Made by a program: the position numbers and the translations under genes
Notes under the pieces: model-generated
Databases searched by the model: none
What the model was told of the DNA's origin: nothing
What the model saw: the letters and a program-made list of their open reading frames with translations, nothing else
Shown here: piece by piece, positions 30,340 through 39,636 of the stretch
Layout of the letters: every line of letters starts with the position of its first letter
Position numbering within the stretch: the stretch's first letter is position 1
Assembly (NCBI RefSeq): GCF_014287275.1
Contig: NZ_JACONZ010000001.1
Coordinates: 62,001-126,000 of the forward strand
Length of the DNA: 64,000 nt
DNA from: Anaerofilum hominis
GTDB lineage: Bacteria > Bacillota > Clostridia > Oscillospirales > Ruminococcaceae
Reading direction: 5' to 3'

Positions 30340-31665
30340 TCAATGGATGAGGGTATTGACGGTATTTTTATACCGTTTGCGCACCGCGCCGTATTCTAGC
30401 TTCGGTTTGCCCCCCAGCACCGCGTCTGCGTCGACGGTCACCTGGATGATGGTCGGATCGCTGGGCACCTCATACATGGTCTCCATCAGCGTCTGCTCTA
30501 CGATACTGCGCAGCCCCCGCGCGCCGCTTTTGAGCTTGATGGCTTTTTTCGCCATCTCGTGCAGCGCTTCGTCGGTGATGTCCAGCTCCACATTATCCAG
30601 CGCAAAAAGCGCCTTATACTGCTTTACGATAGAGTTTTTCGGTTCTTTGAGGATGCGCACCAGAGCCCCCTCATCCAGCGCGTCCAGCACCGTGACGATG
30701 GGCAGACGGCCGACCAGCTCGGGGATCAGGCCAAACTTGACCAGATCATGCGGCTCCACCAGACGCAGCATCTTGGCGTCGTCGGCATTTTTTTTCGGCT
30801 CTTTCAGCTGGCTGCCAAACCCCAGACCAGAGCTGTCGGTGCGTTTTTGGATATGCTTTGCCAGCCCGTCAAAAGCGCCCCCGCAGATAAACAGGATGTT
30901 TTTGGTGTTGATCTGGATGAACTCCTGCTGGGGATGCTTGCGCCCGCCCTGAGGGGGCACGTTGGCGACGGTTCCCTCCAAGATCTTCAGCAGCGCCTGC
31001 TGCACGCCCTCGCCGCCCACATCGCGGGTGATAGAGGGGTTTTCGCTCTTGCGGGTGATCTTGTCGATCTCGTCGATATAGATGATACCTTTTTCCGCCC
31101 GCTCCACGTCAAAATCAGCCGCCTGGATGAGCTTGAGCAGGATGTTTTCCACGTCCTCGCCCACATAGCCCGCCTCGGTGAGGGTCGTGGCGTCAGCGAT
31201 TGCAAATGGGACTTTCAGCATCCGGGCCAGATTCTGGGCCAGATAGGTCTTACCCACGCCGGAGGGGCCCACCAGCAAAACGTTGCTCTTCTGCAGCTCT
31301 ACATCATTGCTGTAGTCCCTGGCAAGGATGCGCTTGTAATGGTTATAGACCGATACCGCCAGCACCATCTTCGCGTCGTCCTGCCCGATCACGTACTGGT
31401 CCAGCCCCTCTTTGATCTCCTGCGGGGTCAGGATCTTGAAATCGTTCTGCGGCGCTGCCGGAGCGGGCTTTGCACCCGGCCGGGCAATGCGCTGCGGGGC
31501 GTGCTGTGCCGGTTTGGGCCGCACCCCCTCTTCGGAAAGAAGGGTGCCGCACAACTCGATGCACTCGCTGCAGATGTTAACGCCGGGGCCGATGATCATG
31601 CGTTCGACCGCGTCCTGGCTTTTTCCGCAAAAGCTGCAGGTGATATCCTTCTCTTTATTTGCCAT
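30340..31665 (-). CDS. clpX: ClpX, ATPase subunit of ClpXP protease
   Basis: ClpX unfolds tagged proteins and feeds them to ClpP. The 441-residue protein has the N-terminal zinc-binding domain with four cysteines (CSFCGKS ... CSECIELC, about residues 10-38), Walker A GPSGVGKT, Walker B YIDEIDKI, the sensor region and the ClpP-docking IGF-like loop equivalent GLGFGSQL. It starts 17 bases after the clpP stop and ends at a strong terminator. It is part of the tig-clpP-clpX operon. Confidence 0.97.
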   Translation of the reverse strand: MANKEKDITCSFCGKSQDAVERMIIGPGVNICSECIELCGTLLSEEGVRPKPAQHAPQRIARPGAKPAPAAPQNDFKILTPQEIKEGLDQYVIGQDDAKMVLAVSVYNHYKRILARDYSNDVELQKSNVLLVGPSGVGKTYLAQNLARMLKVPFAIADATTLTEAGYVGEDVENILLKLIQAADFDVERAEKGIIYIDEIDKITRKSENPSITRDVGGEGVQQALLKILEGTVANVPPQGGRKHPQQEFIQINTKNILFICGGAFDGLAKHIQKRTDSSGLGFGSQLKEPKKNADDAKMLRLVEPHDLVKFGLIPELVGRLPIVTVLDALDEGALVRILKEPKNSIVKQYKALFALDNVELDITDEALHEMAKKAIKLKSGARGLRSIVEQTLMETMYEVPSDPTIIQVTVDADAVLGGKPKLEYGAVRKRYKNTVNTLIH

Positions 31666-31682
31666 GTTTCACCAACTTACTT

Positions 31683-32267
31683 TTATCGCTTTGTGGTCAC
31701 GGCGTCGATCAGGCCATAGTCCGCAGCCTGCTGTGCCGTCAGAAAATTGTCGCGCTCCGTGTCCGCCTCGATGCGCTCCAGCGGCTGTCCCGTGTACTGT
31801 GCGTACATCTCGTTCATTCTGCGGCGGATGCGGATGATGTGGTCGGCATGGATCTTGATGTCGGTCGCCTGGCCCTGCAGGCCGCTGAGCAGCGGCTGAT
31901 GGATCATGATCTCGCTGTTAGGCAGTGCAAACCGTTTGCCCTTGGCGCCGGCCGCCAACAGGAAAGACCCCATCGAGGCGGCCATGCCGATGCAGGTGGT
32001 GGAGACGTCGCACTTGATATACTGCATGGTGTCGTGGATCGCCATGCCCGCGGTGATGGAGCCGCCCGGGCTGTTGATATAAAGGCTGATGTCCTTGTCA
32101 GGGTCCTGCCCCTCGAGATACAGCAGCTGCGCGACTACCACACTGGCCGTGGCGTCGGTGATCTCCTCTGACAGCATGATGATGCGGTCGTTCAGAAGCC
32201 GTGAAAAGATGTCATAAGACCGCTCGCCGCGGCTTGTCTGCTCAACGACATAAGGGACCAAACTCAT
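31683..32267 (-). CDS. clpP: ClpP, proteolytic subunit
   Basis: ClpP is the serine protease chamber used with ClpX. The 194-residue product has the N-terminal propeptide-like [25 protein letters not shown]. The catalytic serine is in [11 protein letters not shown] (about residue 98) and the histidine in MIHQPL (about 123). The terminal segment [18 protein letters not shown] contributes the aspartate (about 172). It lies between tig and clpX with short gaps. Confidence 0.97.
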   Translation of the reverse strand: MSLVPYVVEQTSRGERSYDIFSRLLNDRIIMLSEEITDATASVVVAQLLYLEGQDPDKDISLYINSPGGSITAGMAIHDTMQYIKCDVSTTCIGMAASMGSFLLAAGAKGKRFALPNSEIMIHQPLLSGLQGQATDIKIHADHIIRIRRRMNEMYAQYTGQPLERIEADTERDNFLTAQQAADYGLIDAVTTKR

Positions 32268-32293
32268 TGCAAAACCCTCCGAATGTGGAAATT

Positions 32294-33613
32294 TTAGTCG
32301 TTCTTTTCCTCCGCCTTTTCCTCTTTGGCGGCCTCTTCAGTCACCACGGCGTTGGATTTGATAAAATCAATGGCCTTGTTGAAAGCCAGATCTTTCTTGA
32401 CCTCGTCGACCGGGACGACGCTGCGGATCTTCTCCTCCTCCATCTGGTAGGCGGCGGCGATGCGCTTGATCTCGGCGTCAAATTCCTCTTCGCTGGCCTC
32501 GATCTTCTCCAGCTCTACGATCTTTTCCAGCGCAAGACGGATCTTGACCTGCTTTTCAGCCTGCTCGCGGAAACCCTCGCGGAATTTTTCCATGGTGCTG
32601 TTGGTGTACTGCAGATACATCTCCAACTTGAGGCCCTGCTGCTCAAGGCGATACTCAAAGTCGCGCACCATCTCGTCCACACGGTTCTCCACCATGCAGC
32701 CGGGGACCTCGACTTCCATGCCGTCCACGACCTGGTCCACCAGGGCGTTTTCGACGTTGAGCTCATCCTCTTTGTCGGTCTGCTCCTGCTTGCGCTTGAG
32801 AATGCTGTCTTTCAGCTCGGCCAGCGTGTCGTACTCGCTGACGTCCTTGGCAAACTCATCGTCCAGCTCCGGCAGCTCTTTGGTCTTGACCTCGTGCAGC
32901 TTGATCTTAAAGGTGGCAGCCTTGCCCGCCAGCTCTTTGGCCTGATACTCTTCCGGGAAGTTCACCTCGATGTCGAACTCCTCGCCGGCCACATGGCCCA
33001 CGACCTGCTCTTCAAAGCCGGGGATAAACTGGCCGCTGCCCAGCGCCAGAGAGAAGTTCTCACCCTTGCCGCCCTCAAAGGCGACGCCGTCCACAAAGCC
33101 CTCAAAATCGATCACTGCGATATCGCCGTTCTCCGCCTTGCCCTCGCGGGTGATGGTGCGGGCGTTGCGCTGCTGCATCTGGGCGATCTCAGCGTCGGCC
33201 TCGGACGCCTCTACAGTATGGACGGTCTTGGTGGCCTTTAAACCCTTGTATTCGCCCAAAGCGACCTCGGGCTTGACGGTGACGGTGACCTTCAGCACGG
33301 CGCCGTCCTCCAGGCTGGTGGAGACCAGCTCGGCTTCCGGGGCGGCTACCGGCTCGATCCCGGCCGCCTTGACAGCCTCGTCATAGACCTCGGGGAAGAT
33401 CTCGTTGACGGCGTCGTAATGGAAAACGTCCTTGCCGTACATCTGCTCGATCAGGTGACGGGGAGCTTTGCCCTTGCGAAAGCCGGGGACGTTAAAGTTT
33501 TTTGCATTTTTTCTGAACGCCTTGGAGACCGCATCGCTAAAAGCGGCGGCATCGACGGCGATCTCCAGCTCCACACGGCTGTTCTCGAGCTTTTCATTTT
33601 TCTTGAGTTCCAT
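32294..33613 (-). CDS. tig: trigger factor chaperone
   Basis: Trigger factor binds the ribosome exit tunnel and folds nascent chains. The 439-residue protein has the N-terminal ribosome-binding domain with GFRKGKAP (about residues 44-51), a central FKBP-type PPIase domain (about 155-245, [22 protein letters not shown]) and a helical C-terminal domain ending in an acidic tail. GGAGG precedes the start. It heads the tig-clpP-clpX operon from the promoter at 33645-33673. Confidence 0.96.
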   Translation of the reverse strand: MELKKNEKLENSRVELEIAVDAAAFSDAVSKAFRKNAKNFNVPGFRKGKAPRHLIEQMYGKDVFHYDAVNEIFPEVYDEAVKAAGIEPVAAPEAELVSTSLEDGAVLKVTVTVKPEVALGEYKGLKATKTVHTVEASEADAEIAQMQQRNARTITREGKAENGDIAVIDFEGFVDGVAFEGGKGENFSLALGSGQFIPGFEEQVVGHVAGEEFDIEVNFPEEYQAKELAGKAATFKIKLHEVKTKELPELDDEFAKDVSEYDTLAELKDSILKRKQEQTDKEDELNVENALVDQVVDGMEVEVPGCMVENRVDEMVRDFEYRLEQQGLKLEMYLQYTNSTMEKFREGFREQAEKQVKIRLALEKIVELEKIEASEEEFDAEIKRIAAAYQMEEEKIRSVVPVDEVKKDLAFNKAIDFIKSNAVVTEEAAKEEKAEEKND

Positions 33614-33644
33614 TTTCTTTCCTCCATAAAAGACATTACATTTT

Positions 33645-33673
33645 ATTATAGCATACCAGCTATGAATTTTCCA
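33645..33673 (-). promoter_or_regulatory. promoter of tig-clpP-clpX
   Basis: On the minus strand TGGAAA (33668-33673) and TATAAT (33645-33650) are separated by 17 bases, with an extended -10 TGC directly before TATAAT. Confidence 0.82.
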
Positions 33674-33711
33674 TTAATTTATCAGGCTTTCAGGCAAACA
33701 AAACCGCTGTT

Positions 33712-34392
33712 TCAGCGCACCTGTACCGGGCAGAAGCCCAGTGCGTCGGCGGAGATGAGCTTGTAGCGGATCCCGTCCACTTCTCCCTGAATGGCGCCGC
33801 GGATGGAGGGGCCGTGCAGATGGCCGTACCAGCACTCCCGGACGCCAAATTCATGCAGCAGCGCCAGCACCTCGTCGGCGTTTCCGGCGGGGTAAAGGGG
33901 CGGATAGTGCAAAAACACCAGTTTTTCCGCATCCCCCGCGCTTTGCAGCGAGGCGCGCAGACGGCAGAGCTCCCGGTTCATGACCTTGGCGTCATGGGGT
34001 TTGCCCACGTCGAACAGCCAGCTGCGGGTGCCGCAGACAGCGGTCTGGCCATACCAGCAGCAGTTGTTGTTGAGAAACTGGATGCTGGAAAAGCCCTGGG
34101 CGGCGCAGAATCCCTCCATCTTGGCCATGGTGGCCCACCAGTAGTCGTGGTTGCCTTTCAGGATGATCTTGCGGCCGGGCAGGCGCTCGATAAAGCGGAA
34201 ATCCTCCACTGCGTTTTCCAGCTTCATCGCCCAGGAGATGTCCCCCGGCAGCACGACGGTATCTTCCGGCCGGACCAGACGGTTCCAGTTGGCCTCAAGG
34301 CGTGGGACGTAGTCTTTCCAGCCGCCGAAAATATCCATCGGCTTGTCGGCGCCCAGAGAGAGATGAAGGTCGGCAATGGCGTAAAGTGACAT
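33712..34392 (-). CDS. metallophosphoesterase
   Basis: The 226-residue protein has the calcineurin-like phosphoesterase motifs: the N-terminal DLHLS (Asp and His metal ligands), GDISW, GNHDYWW, the HYPPLYP histidine and the GHLHGP metal-binding pair near the C-terminus. It has no signal peptide or membrane anchor, so it is cytoplasmic. The physiological substrate is unknown. GGGGAGG precedes the start and the gene follows thrC by 11 bases in the same orientation. Confidence 0.9.
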   Translation of the reverse strand: MSLYAIADLHLSLGADKPMDIFGGWKDYVPRLEANWNRLVRPEDTVVLPGDISWAMKLENAVEDFRFIERLPGRKIILKGNHDYWWATMAKMEGFCAAQGFSSIQFLNNNCCWYGQTAVCGTRSWLFDVGKPHDAKVMNRELCRLRASLQSAGDAEKLVFLHYPPLYPAGNADEVLALLHEFGVRECWYGHLHGPSIRGAIQGEVDGIRYKLISADALGFCPVQVR

Positions 34393-34403
34393 GGCGCCTC
34401 CCC

Positions 34404-35861
34404 TCAGAGCGCGCGGGCGGCCGCCGGGATCCCCTCCGGGCGGATCGTCGCCTCAAAGCGCACCGGCTTTTCCCGCAGGGCCCGCAGTGGGGCCGGGGCA
34501 ACGGTGCCGGTGAGCTGCTCCAGAGCAGCGAGATCAGCAAAGTCGTCCTGCTGTGCCCGGCCGCCCAGCGCGCCGAGCACCGCGCCGGAAAATTTGTAGG
34601 GATTTGCCGTGGACAGCACCACGCAGGGCGTTTTGCCGTCTGCCTCAGCCCGCGCCACGGAAAGGGCCACCGCCGTGTGCGGGTCCGCCAGGTAATGGTC
34701 CTTCTCCCATGTCGCGGCGATCTCGGCAAAGCAGCGTTCCTCGCCGGTACAGCCAAAGGCAAAGCTTTCCGCTATGCGCTGCCCCAGGCTGCGCGGCACC
34801 TGATATTTTTTGTTTTCGGCCAGCGCGTCCATCAGCTGCGCGATGAGGTCCGCATCGCCGCTCTCGTGATACAGCAGCCGCTCCAGATTGGAGGAGACCA
34901 GGATATCCATCGAGGGCGAGGCGGTCTTGTAAAACGGGCGGTCGGCGTCGTATACGCCGCTGGCTCCAAAATCAGTGAGCACATTGTTTTTGTTGGAGGC
35001 GCAGAGCAGGCGGCGGACCGGCAGGCCCATGCGGCGGGCATAATAGCCCGCCAGGATATCGCCGAAATTGCCGGTGGGCACGCAAAAGTCCAGCGCGTCG
35101 CCCAGCTGAAGCTCTCCCTGGCGGACCAGCTCAAGGTAAGAGGCAAAATAATAGACGATCTGCGGGGCCAGACGGCCCCAGTTGATCGAATTGGCACTGG
35201 TCAGATGCTTGCCCTGCGCAGCGCACTCGGCTGCAAAAGCGGCGTCGGTAAACACCCGCTTCACGCCGGTCTGCGCGTCGTCAAAGTTGCCCTCGACCGC
35301 AAAGACATGGACGTTTTCGCCCTCCTGCGTGGCCATCTGCAGCCGCTGGGTCTCACTGGTGCCGTGGGCGGGATAAAAGACGGCGATCTCGATGCCGGGC
35401 AGGTCTTTATAGCCCTCCAGCGCGGCCTTGCCCGTGTCGCCGGAGGTCGCCACCAGAATCGCGGTCTTGCTGTTATCCCGGTTGATGCGCTTGGCCTCCA
35501 CCAGCAGCAGAGGCATCAGCTGCAGCGCGTAATCCTTAAAAGCGCTGGTGGGGCCGTGCCACAACTCCAGGCTGTACAGGCCCGGCTCCAGTTTTACGGT
35601 CTTTGCCGCCGCGCCCTCAAAGCGCTGCGGGCCATAGGCCTGCCGCGCGGCGCGCAGCAAAAACTCCTCGCTGTAATCGGTCAGATAAAGCCCCAGCAGC
35701 TTTGCCGCCAGCGCGCAGTAATCCAGTCCCTGCAGCGACGCAAGGTCCACCCGGGGGATCTCCTGCGGGACGAAAAGGCCGCCCTCCTCCGAGATCCCCT
35801 GCAGGATGGCCTGAGAAGCGGTGCGGCGCAGCGACGTGTCCCTTGTGCTGTGATAATTCAT
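34404..35861 (-). CDS. thrC: threonine synthase
   Basis: ThrC converts O-phosphohomoserine to threonine with pyridoxal phosphate. The 485-residue protein starts at 35861 (MNYHSTRDTSLRRTASQAI), behind GAGGGG. It has EGGLFVPQEIP, the PLP lysine in GPTSAFKDYALQLMP, the ATSGDTGKAAL phosphate loop and the TGNFGDILAGYYARRMG region, characteristic of the longer fold-type II threonine synthases. The open frame extends upstream but without a start site or homology. It is placed between yraN and a phosphoesterase. Confidence 0.96.
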   Translation of the reverse strand: MNYHSTRDTSLRRTASQAILQGISEEGGLFVPQEIPRVDLASLQGLDYCALAAKLLGLYLTDYSEEFLLRAARQAYGPQRFEGAAAKTVKLEPGLYSLELWHGPTSAFKDYALQLMPLLLVEAKRINRDNSKTAILVATSGDTGKAALEGYKDLPGIEIAVFYPAHGTSETQRLQMATQEGENVHVFAVEGNFDDAQTGVKRVFTDAAFAAECAAQGKHLTSANSINWGRLAPQIVYYFASYLELVRQGELQLGDALDFCVPTGNFGDILAGYYARRMGLPVRRLLCASNKNNVLTDFGASGVYDADRPFYKTASPSMDILVSSNLERLLYHESGDADLIAQLMDALAENKKYQVPRSLGQRIAESFAFGCTGEERCFAEIAATWEKDHYLADPHTAVALSVARAEADGKTPCVVLSTANPYKFSGAVLGALGGRAQQDDFADLAALEQLTGTVAPAPLRALREKPVRFEATIRPEGIPAAARAL

Positions 35862-35874
35862 CCTCTGTCCCCTC

Positions 35875-36237
35875 TCATGCGGTAAATGCGTTTTCGATCT
35901 GTTCCACGCGGGTGACGGCGTCGCCGCTGTAATAGACCTCGACCACGTCAAAGCGGACCGGCCTGCCGCTGTCCCCGAATTTTTCCAGATAGCCTTTGGC
36001 AGCTGCAACGATGCGCCGCTGCTTTGCGGGAGTGACCGCCTCCCGCGGGGAGGCGATGCCCCCCTCCGCCCTTGTCTTTACCTCGGCAAAGACAAGGCAG
36101 CCGGCCCCTTCCGCCACCAGATCGATCTCTCCCTGCCGGGTGCGGAAGTTGGAGGCCAGCAGGCGATAGCCCGCCTTTCGGTAAAGTTTCGCCGCCGCGA
36201 CCTCCCCCATGATCCCCGCTGTCTTTCTGTCCATCAA
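35875..36237 (-). CDS. YraN/UPF0102 family nuclease-like protein
   Basis: The 120-residue protein matches the YraN family, which has an endonuclease-like fold. Motifs are GEVAAAKLYRKAGYRLLASNFRTRQGEIDLVA and FAEVKTR, giving the E-x-K nuclease core, with a C-terminal RFDVVEVY strand. The biological role is unclear; a link to DNA processing is family-level inference. It overlaps rnhB by four bases, the common rnhB-yraN arrangement. Confidence 0.9.
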   Translation of the reverse strand: MMDRKTAGIMGEVAAAKLYRKAGYRLLASNFRTRQGEIDLVAEGAGCLVFAEVKTRAEGGIASPREAVTPAKQRRIVAAAKGYLEKFGDSGRPVRFDVVEVYYSGDAVTRVEQIENAFTA

Positions 36238-36839
36238 ACGATCCCTCTCTTTTTGAGAAAGCTCTTGCGATAAAAATCCTGAATGCCGTACTGCGCGATC
36301 AGCTCGTAGTGCAGTTTGGTGGGATATCCCTTGTGCTTTTCAAACTGATACTGCGGATACCTGCGCCCCAGCTCCGTCATATAGCGGTCGCGGGTGACCT
36401 TGGCCAGGACCGATGCCGCCGCGATGCAGGCGGACGTCGCATCCCCTTTCACCACGGCGCGCGCGGGCATCCCGAGCCCCTCCGGGCAGCGGTTGCCGTC
36501 GATCAGCACCAGGGCCGGCGCCGGGTCCAGCCCGCCGATCGCCTCCCGCATGCCTTTCATGGTGGCTTGCAGGATATTGATCTCGTCGATGACCTCCGGG
36601 CCCACGAGCACGATCTTGTAGCTGACGGCGTTCTCGATGATCTTGGGATACAGCGCCTCGCGGCGTTTTTCGGTCAGTTTTTTAGAGTCGTTGAGTTCTT
36701 CAAACACCGTGCCCTCGTCCAGAATGACCGCCGCCGTGCAGACGGGGCCGGCCAGGGGGCCGCGCCCCGCTTCATCCACGCCGCAGACAAGGCCGTGGCG
36801 GGCGATCAGCGGCCGGTCAAACTCATAAAGCGCGCTCAT
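36234..36839 (-). CDS. rnhB: ribonuclease HII
   Basis: RNase HII cleaves RNA in RNA-DNA hybrids, including single ribonucleotides in DNA. The 201-residue protein has the catalytic CGVDEAGRGPLAGPV motif (Asp-Glu) near residues 19-33, a later Asp in VLIDG and the metal site Asp in VKGDATSACIAAAS. It overlaps both yraN and rbgA by four bases, so the block lepB-rbgA-rnhB-yraN is translationally coupled. Confidence 0.96.
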   Translation of the reverse strand: MSALYEFDRPLIARHGLVCGVDEAGRGPLAGPVCTAAVILDEGTVFEELNDSKKLTEKRREALYPKIIENAVSYKIVLVGPEVIDEINILQATMKGMREAIGGLDPAPALVLIDGNRCPEGLGMPARAVVKGDATSACIAAASVLAKVTRDRYMTELGRRYPQYQFEKHKGYPTKLHYELIAQYGIQDFYRKSFLKKRGIV

Positions 36840-37738
36840 CCCTGCTCCACCTCTTCCCCGCAGACGCGTTCCGGCGGGCTTTCCAGCGAAAGATTTCCCA
36901 GCTTGCTGGCGCGGAACTCGTCCACTACCGTGACCGCCGCGCGGGCAAGGTCCACCTCGCCGCCCGAGATCAGCATCCCGCGGTTGCGGCCGATCTCGGC
37001 CAGCAGATCATACCGCTCTTGTTCCATCTGCTGCGGTTTCAGCCGGTAGCGCTCCTCCAGCTTTTGGGGGTAAAGGCGTTTTACCTCGCTCAGCAGTTCG
37101 GCCGCGATCTCCTCCATATCGAGGATCTCGTCCCGGATGGAGCCGATAAAGGCGAGATTCACCGCCGTGCGGCGATCCTCAAATTTTTTCCAGAGCACGC
37201 CGGGCATATCCAGCAGATCGTAATTGCCCGCCGTGACCCACTGCTTGCCCCGCGTCACGCCGGGCCGATCTTCCGCCCGGGCGCGCTGGCCGCCGGCAAA
37301 GCTGTTGATAAAGGTGGATTTGCCCACGTTGGGGATCCCCACCAGCATGAGGCGGATATGCGCGCCCGCAATGCCTTTTTGCGCCCGTCTGGCAAGCAGG
37401 GGCGCCAGTGCCCGCTCCACCTCTGCCTTTGCGCCGGCCGCCGCGCCGCGCCGTTTGCTGGACAGCGCCACGCAGGCGCTGTGCTCACCGCGAAAATGCG
37501 CCACCCAGCGCCGGGTCACAGCCGGGTCGGCAAGATCGCTCTTGTTCAGGATATAAACGCGCGGCTTGTCGCCCAAAAGCGCCTCGATCTCCGGGTTGAG
37601 GCTGGAAGCCGGGATGCGCGCGTCCAGCAGTACCAGCACAGCGTCTACATTTTTCAGCTCCGCCCCGATCAGGCGCAGCGTTTTTGTCATATGGCCGGGA
37701 AACCACTGGATCTGCCGCCCGCTGAAAGAATCGTTCAT
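36836..37738 (-). CDS. rbgA: ribosome biogenesis GTPase RbgA (YlqF)
   Basis: RbgA is a circularly permuted GTPase for late 50S assembly. In the 300-residue protein the order is G4 (NKSDLAD, about residues 64-70), then G1 (GIPNVGKSTFIN, about 135-146), then G3 (DMPGV). It begins with the diagnostic IQWFPGHMTKT. The C-terminal domain is helical. It overlaps lepB and rnhB by four bases each. Confidence 0.95.
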   Translation of the reverse strand: MNDSFSGRQIQWFPGHMTKTLRLIGAELKNVDAVLVLLDARIPASSLNPEIEALLGDKPRVYILNKSDLADPAVTRRWVAHFRGEHSACVALSSKRRGAAAGAKAEVERALAPLLARRAQKGIAGAHIRLMLVGIPNVGKSTFINSFAGGQRARAEDRPGVTRGKQWVTAGNYDLLDMPGVLWKKFEDRRTAVNLAFIGSIRDEILDMEEIAAELLSEVKRLYPQKLEERYRLKPQQMEQERYDLLAEIGRNRGMLISGGEVDLARAAVTVVDEFRASKLGNLSLESPPERVCGEEVEQG

Positions 37739-38280
37739 CGGATCGCTCCTATCGAGGAAAAGGGAAGGACGCGGAAAAACACCTTGCCCAGGATATCGCG
37801 GCTGTCGATAAAGCCCACGTCGGTATAGCGGCTGTCGAGAGAGGCCTGGCGGTTATCGCCCAGCACAAAGACCATGCCCTCGGGCACCGTCAAGGGAAAC
37901 TCCACGTCCCCCCGGCGCTGCGTGGGGGTGCCGAGATAAGGCTCGTTCAGGGCCTCGCCGTTCACCGTGACGGTGGCGGTCTCAAAGTTGATGTCCACCT
38001 CGTCGCCGCCCACCCCGATGATGCGCTTGACAATGGGCTCGCCGTAATTGATGTAGCCGTCCACCACGATGACGTCGCCGCGGCAGGGCTGGTAACCCAC
38101 GCCCTGCACGATGATCTTGTCGCCCCCATAAAGGGTGGGGATCATGGAGGTGCCGGACACCGTCACCGCGCGGAAAAGAAAAATGAACACAAGGATCAGC
38201 AGCGCCGTGGCAAACACCAGGCTCTCCACCCACTCGATGGCGGTCTGCGCGCCGCTTGGCTTTTTTTCGGTCTGTGCCAT
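37735..38280 (-). CDS. lepB: signal peptidase I
   Basis: This 181-residue membrane enzyme cleaves Sec signal peptides. It has an N-terminal transmembrane helix (about residues 18-38), the catalytic serine in SGTSMIPTL, the catalytic lysine in GEPIVKRIIGVGGDEV and the GDNRQASLDSR box. It is therefore a bacterial Ser/Lys type, unlike the two SipW-type Ser/His peptidases at 52982 and 56119. The start 38280 follows GGAGG. It lies downstream of rplS but after a terminator. Confidence 0.94.
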   Translation of the reverse strand: MAQTEKKPSGAQTAIEWVESLVFATALLILVFIFLFRAVTVSGTSMIPTLYGGDKIIVQGVGYQPCRGDVIVVDGYINYGEPIVKRIIGVGGDEVDINFETATVTVNGEALNEPYLGTPTQRRGDVEFPLTVPEGMVFVLGDNRQASLDSRYTDVGFIDSRDILGKVFFRVLPFSSIGAIR

Positions 38281-38428
38281 CTGCCCGGCCTCCTCTTTGG
38301 CCCCCGCAGGGGCGGTGAATACAAAAAAGAGGAACAGACCCCCGGCCGGCCCGCGCCGGGGCCGCACTGCCGGCCTGCCCAATCAACAGCAAGGTGCGGG
38401 TCCGATCCTCTTTTTGTGTCCTGTAAGC

Positions 38429-38455
38429 AAAAAAGGGACAATCCCTTGTCCCTTT
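38429..38455 (-). terminator. terminator of rplS
   Basis: A hairpin of AAAGGGACAA with TTGTCCCTTT reads into TTTTTTGC on the minus strand, just after the rplS stop. Confidence 0.8.
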
Positions 38456-38463
38456 CGCTGCAC

Positions 38464-38808
38464 TTATCTGAGCTGCTCTTTGACCTTGGCGGCCTTGCCG
38501 ACGCGATCGCGCAGATAGTACAGCTTGGCGCGGCGCACGCGGCCGTGACGGACGACCTCGACCTTCTCCACAAATGGGGAGTTGACCGGGAACACACGCT
38601 CTACACCGACGCCATAAGCGGTGCGGCGCACGGTGAAAGTCTCGGCAACGCCGCCGTGGCGCTTGGCGATAACGGTGCCCTCAAAGGCCTGGATGCGCTC
38701 CCGCTCACCCTCTTTGATGCGCACGGAAACGCGCACGGTGTCGCCGATGTTGAACTCGGGCCGCTCGGCTTTGACCATGCCCTCGGTCATGATTTTCATA
38801 GCATCCAT
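38464..38808 (-). CDS. rplS: ribosomal protein L19
   Basis: L19 sits at the 30S-50S interface. The 114-residue protein has the family sequence [35 protein letters not shown] and [32 protein letters not shown]. The start 38808 ([11 protein letters not shown]) is preferred because GGAGG lies about ten bases upstream; an in-frame ATG at 38838 has no site. It has its own promoter at 38937-38965 and a roughly 120-base leader, which may include an autoregulatory element. Confidence 0.95.
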   Translation of the reverse strand: MDAMKIMTEGMVKAERPEFNIGDTVRVSVRIKEGERERIQAFEGTVIAKRHGGVAETFTVRRTAYGVGVERVFPVNSPFVEKVEVVRHGRVRRAKLYYLRDRVGKAAKVKEQLR

Positions 38809-38936
38809 AAATTGTGATCCTCCATTTTTTGTCGACATTCATACCCGCAGCATTGCGGGCCGCGGCAGAGGACTGTCTGTTTAATGATTGTCATTATCCC
38901 GCTGGATGGTTACCAACGGCACACTAACGCTTAAAT

Positions 38937-38965
38937 ATTTTAGCATACCGCACAGGCGTTTGCAA
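38937..38965 (-). promoter_or_regulatory. promoter of rplS
   Basis: On the minus strand TTGCAA (38960-38965) and TAAAAT (38937-38942) are separated by 17 bases. The 120-base leader that follows includes a small CCCGCA/TGCGGG hairpin near 38846-38861; an L19-type leader is possible but not proven. Confidence 0.72.
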
Positions 38966-38979
38966 GCTTTTTCGGCGTT

Positions 38980-39636
38980 TTATTCAAACTTTTCAAAGCC
39001 CGCTGTCAGCACCTGGGTGCGGCAGACCTCCGCCCTGGGCGCGGCGGCGCCCATTTCCGCCTCCATCGCGCCCAGCAGCAGGTCCGGGTTCAGGTTCAGC
39101 GTGCTGCCTGCGGGGAGGGTCAGGTCCAGACAGGCCTCCTGCGCGAGGGGGAGCCACTCCCTCTTCGCGATATGGGGCGCCAGGTCCACCTGCTTTGTGC
39201 CGCCCCGCTTGGTGCGCTTTTCCACCACGATCTCTTTTTGCGCCAGAAACGCGTCCACCGTCCGGCGCGCCTGCTCCGGGTCGCCCGCAAAACGGACCAG
39301 ATAGCGCGCCCAGGCGATCTCGCTGGGGCCCATCTTCGCCCCGGTGACGTCGTAGGCCCGGATGCCCCGTGGCAGGACCCGGTTCAAGTCCCAATAGATC
39401 GCCTCGGTGTCGATGATCTGCCTCTCGGTCTTGAAATCAAAGCTCTCGGCGATGCTCTGCTGGCCCAGCGGCAGCGGCAGCGCAAAGGTCAGATAGATAT
39501 GGGGGTTGAAGCCCTGGGTGTACCAGACGGGCGCCCCGGCGCATTTGAGGGCGCGCTGCACCACCCTTTGCAGGTCCAGATGGGAGATATAGCAGGCTTC
39601 GCCCTGCTTAGAGAACCACACTCTGATCGTTTGCAA
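38980..39636 (-). CDS. TIGR03936/DUF2344-like radical-SAM-associated protein
   Basis: The 218-residue protein begins with VWFSKQGEACYISHLDLQRVVQRALK and carries QGFNPHIYLTFALPLPLGQQS, both typical of DUF2344 (TIGR03936). Members are encoded beside, or fused to, the TIGR03960 radical SAM protein. The two genes overlap by 29 bases here, so they almost certainly act together, but the reaction is unknown. It lacks the radical SAM cysteine motif itself. Confidence 0.85.
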   Translation of the reverse strand: MQTIRVWFSKQGEACYISHLDLQRVVQRALKCAGAPVWYTQGFNPHIYLTFALPLPLGQQSIAESFDFKTERQIIDTEAIYWDLNRVLPRGIRAYDVTGAKMGPSEIAWARYLVRFAGDPEQARRTVDAFLAQKEIVVEKRTKRGGTKQVDLAPHIAKREWLPLAQEACLDLTLPAGSTLNLNPDLLLGAMEAEMGAAAPRAEVCRTQVLTAGFEKFE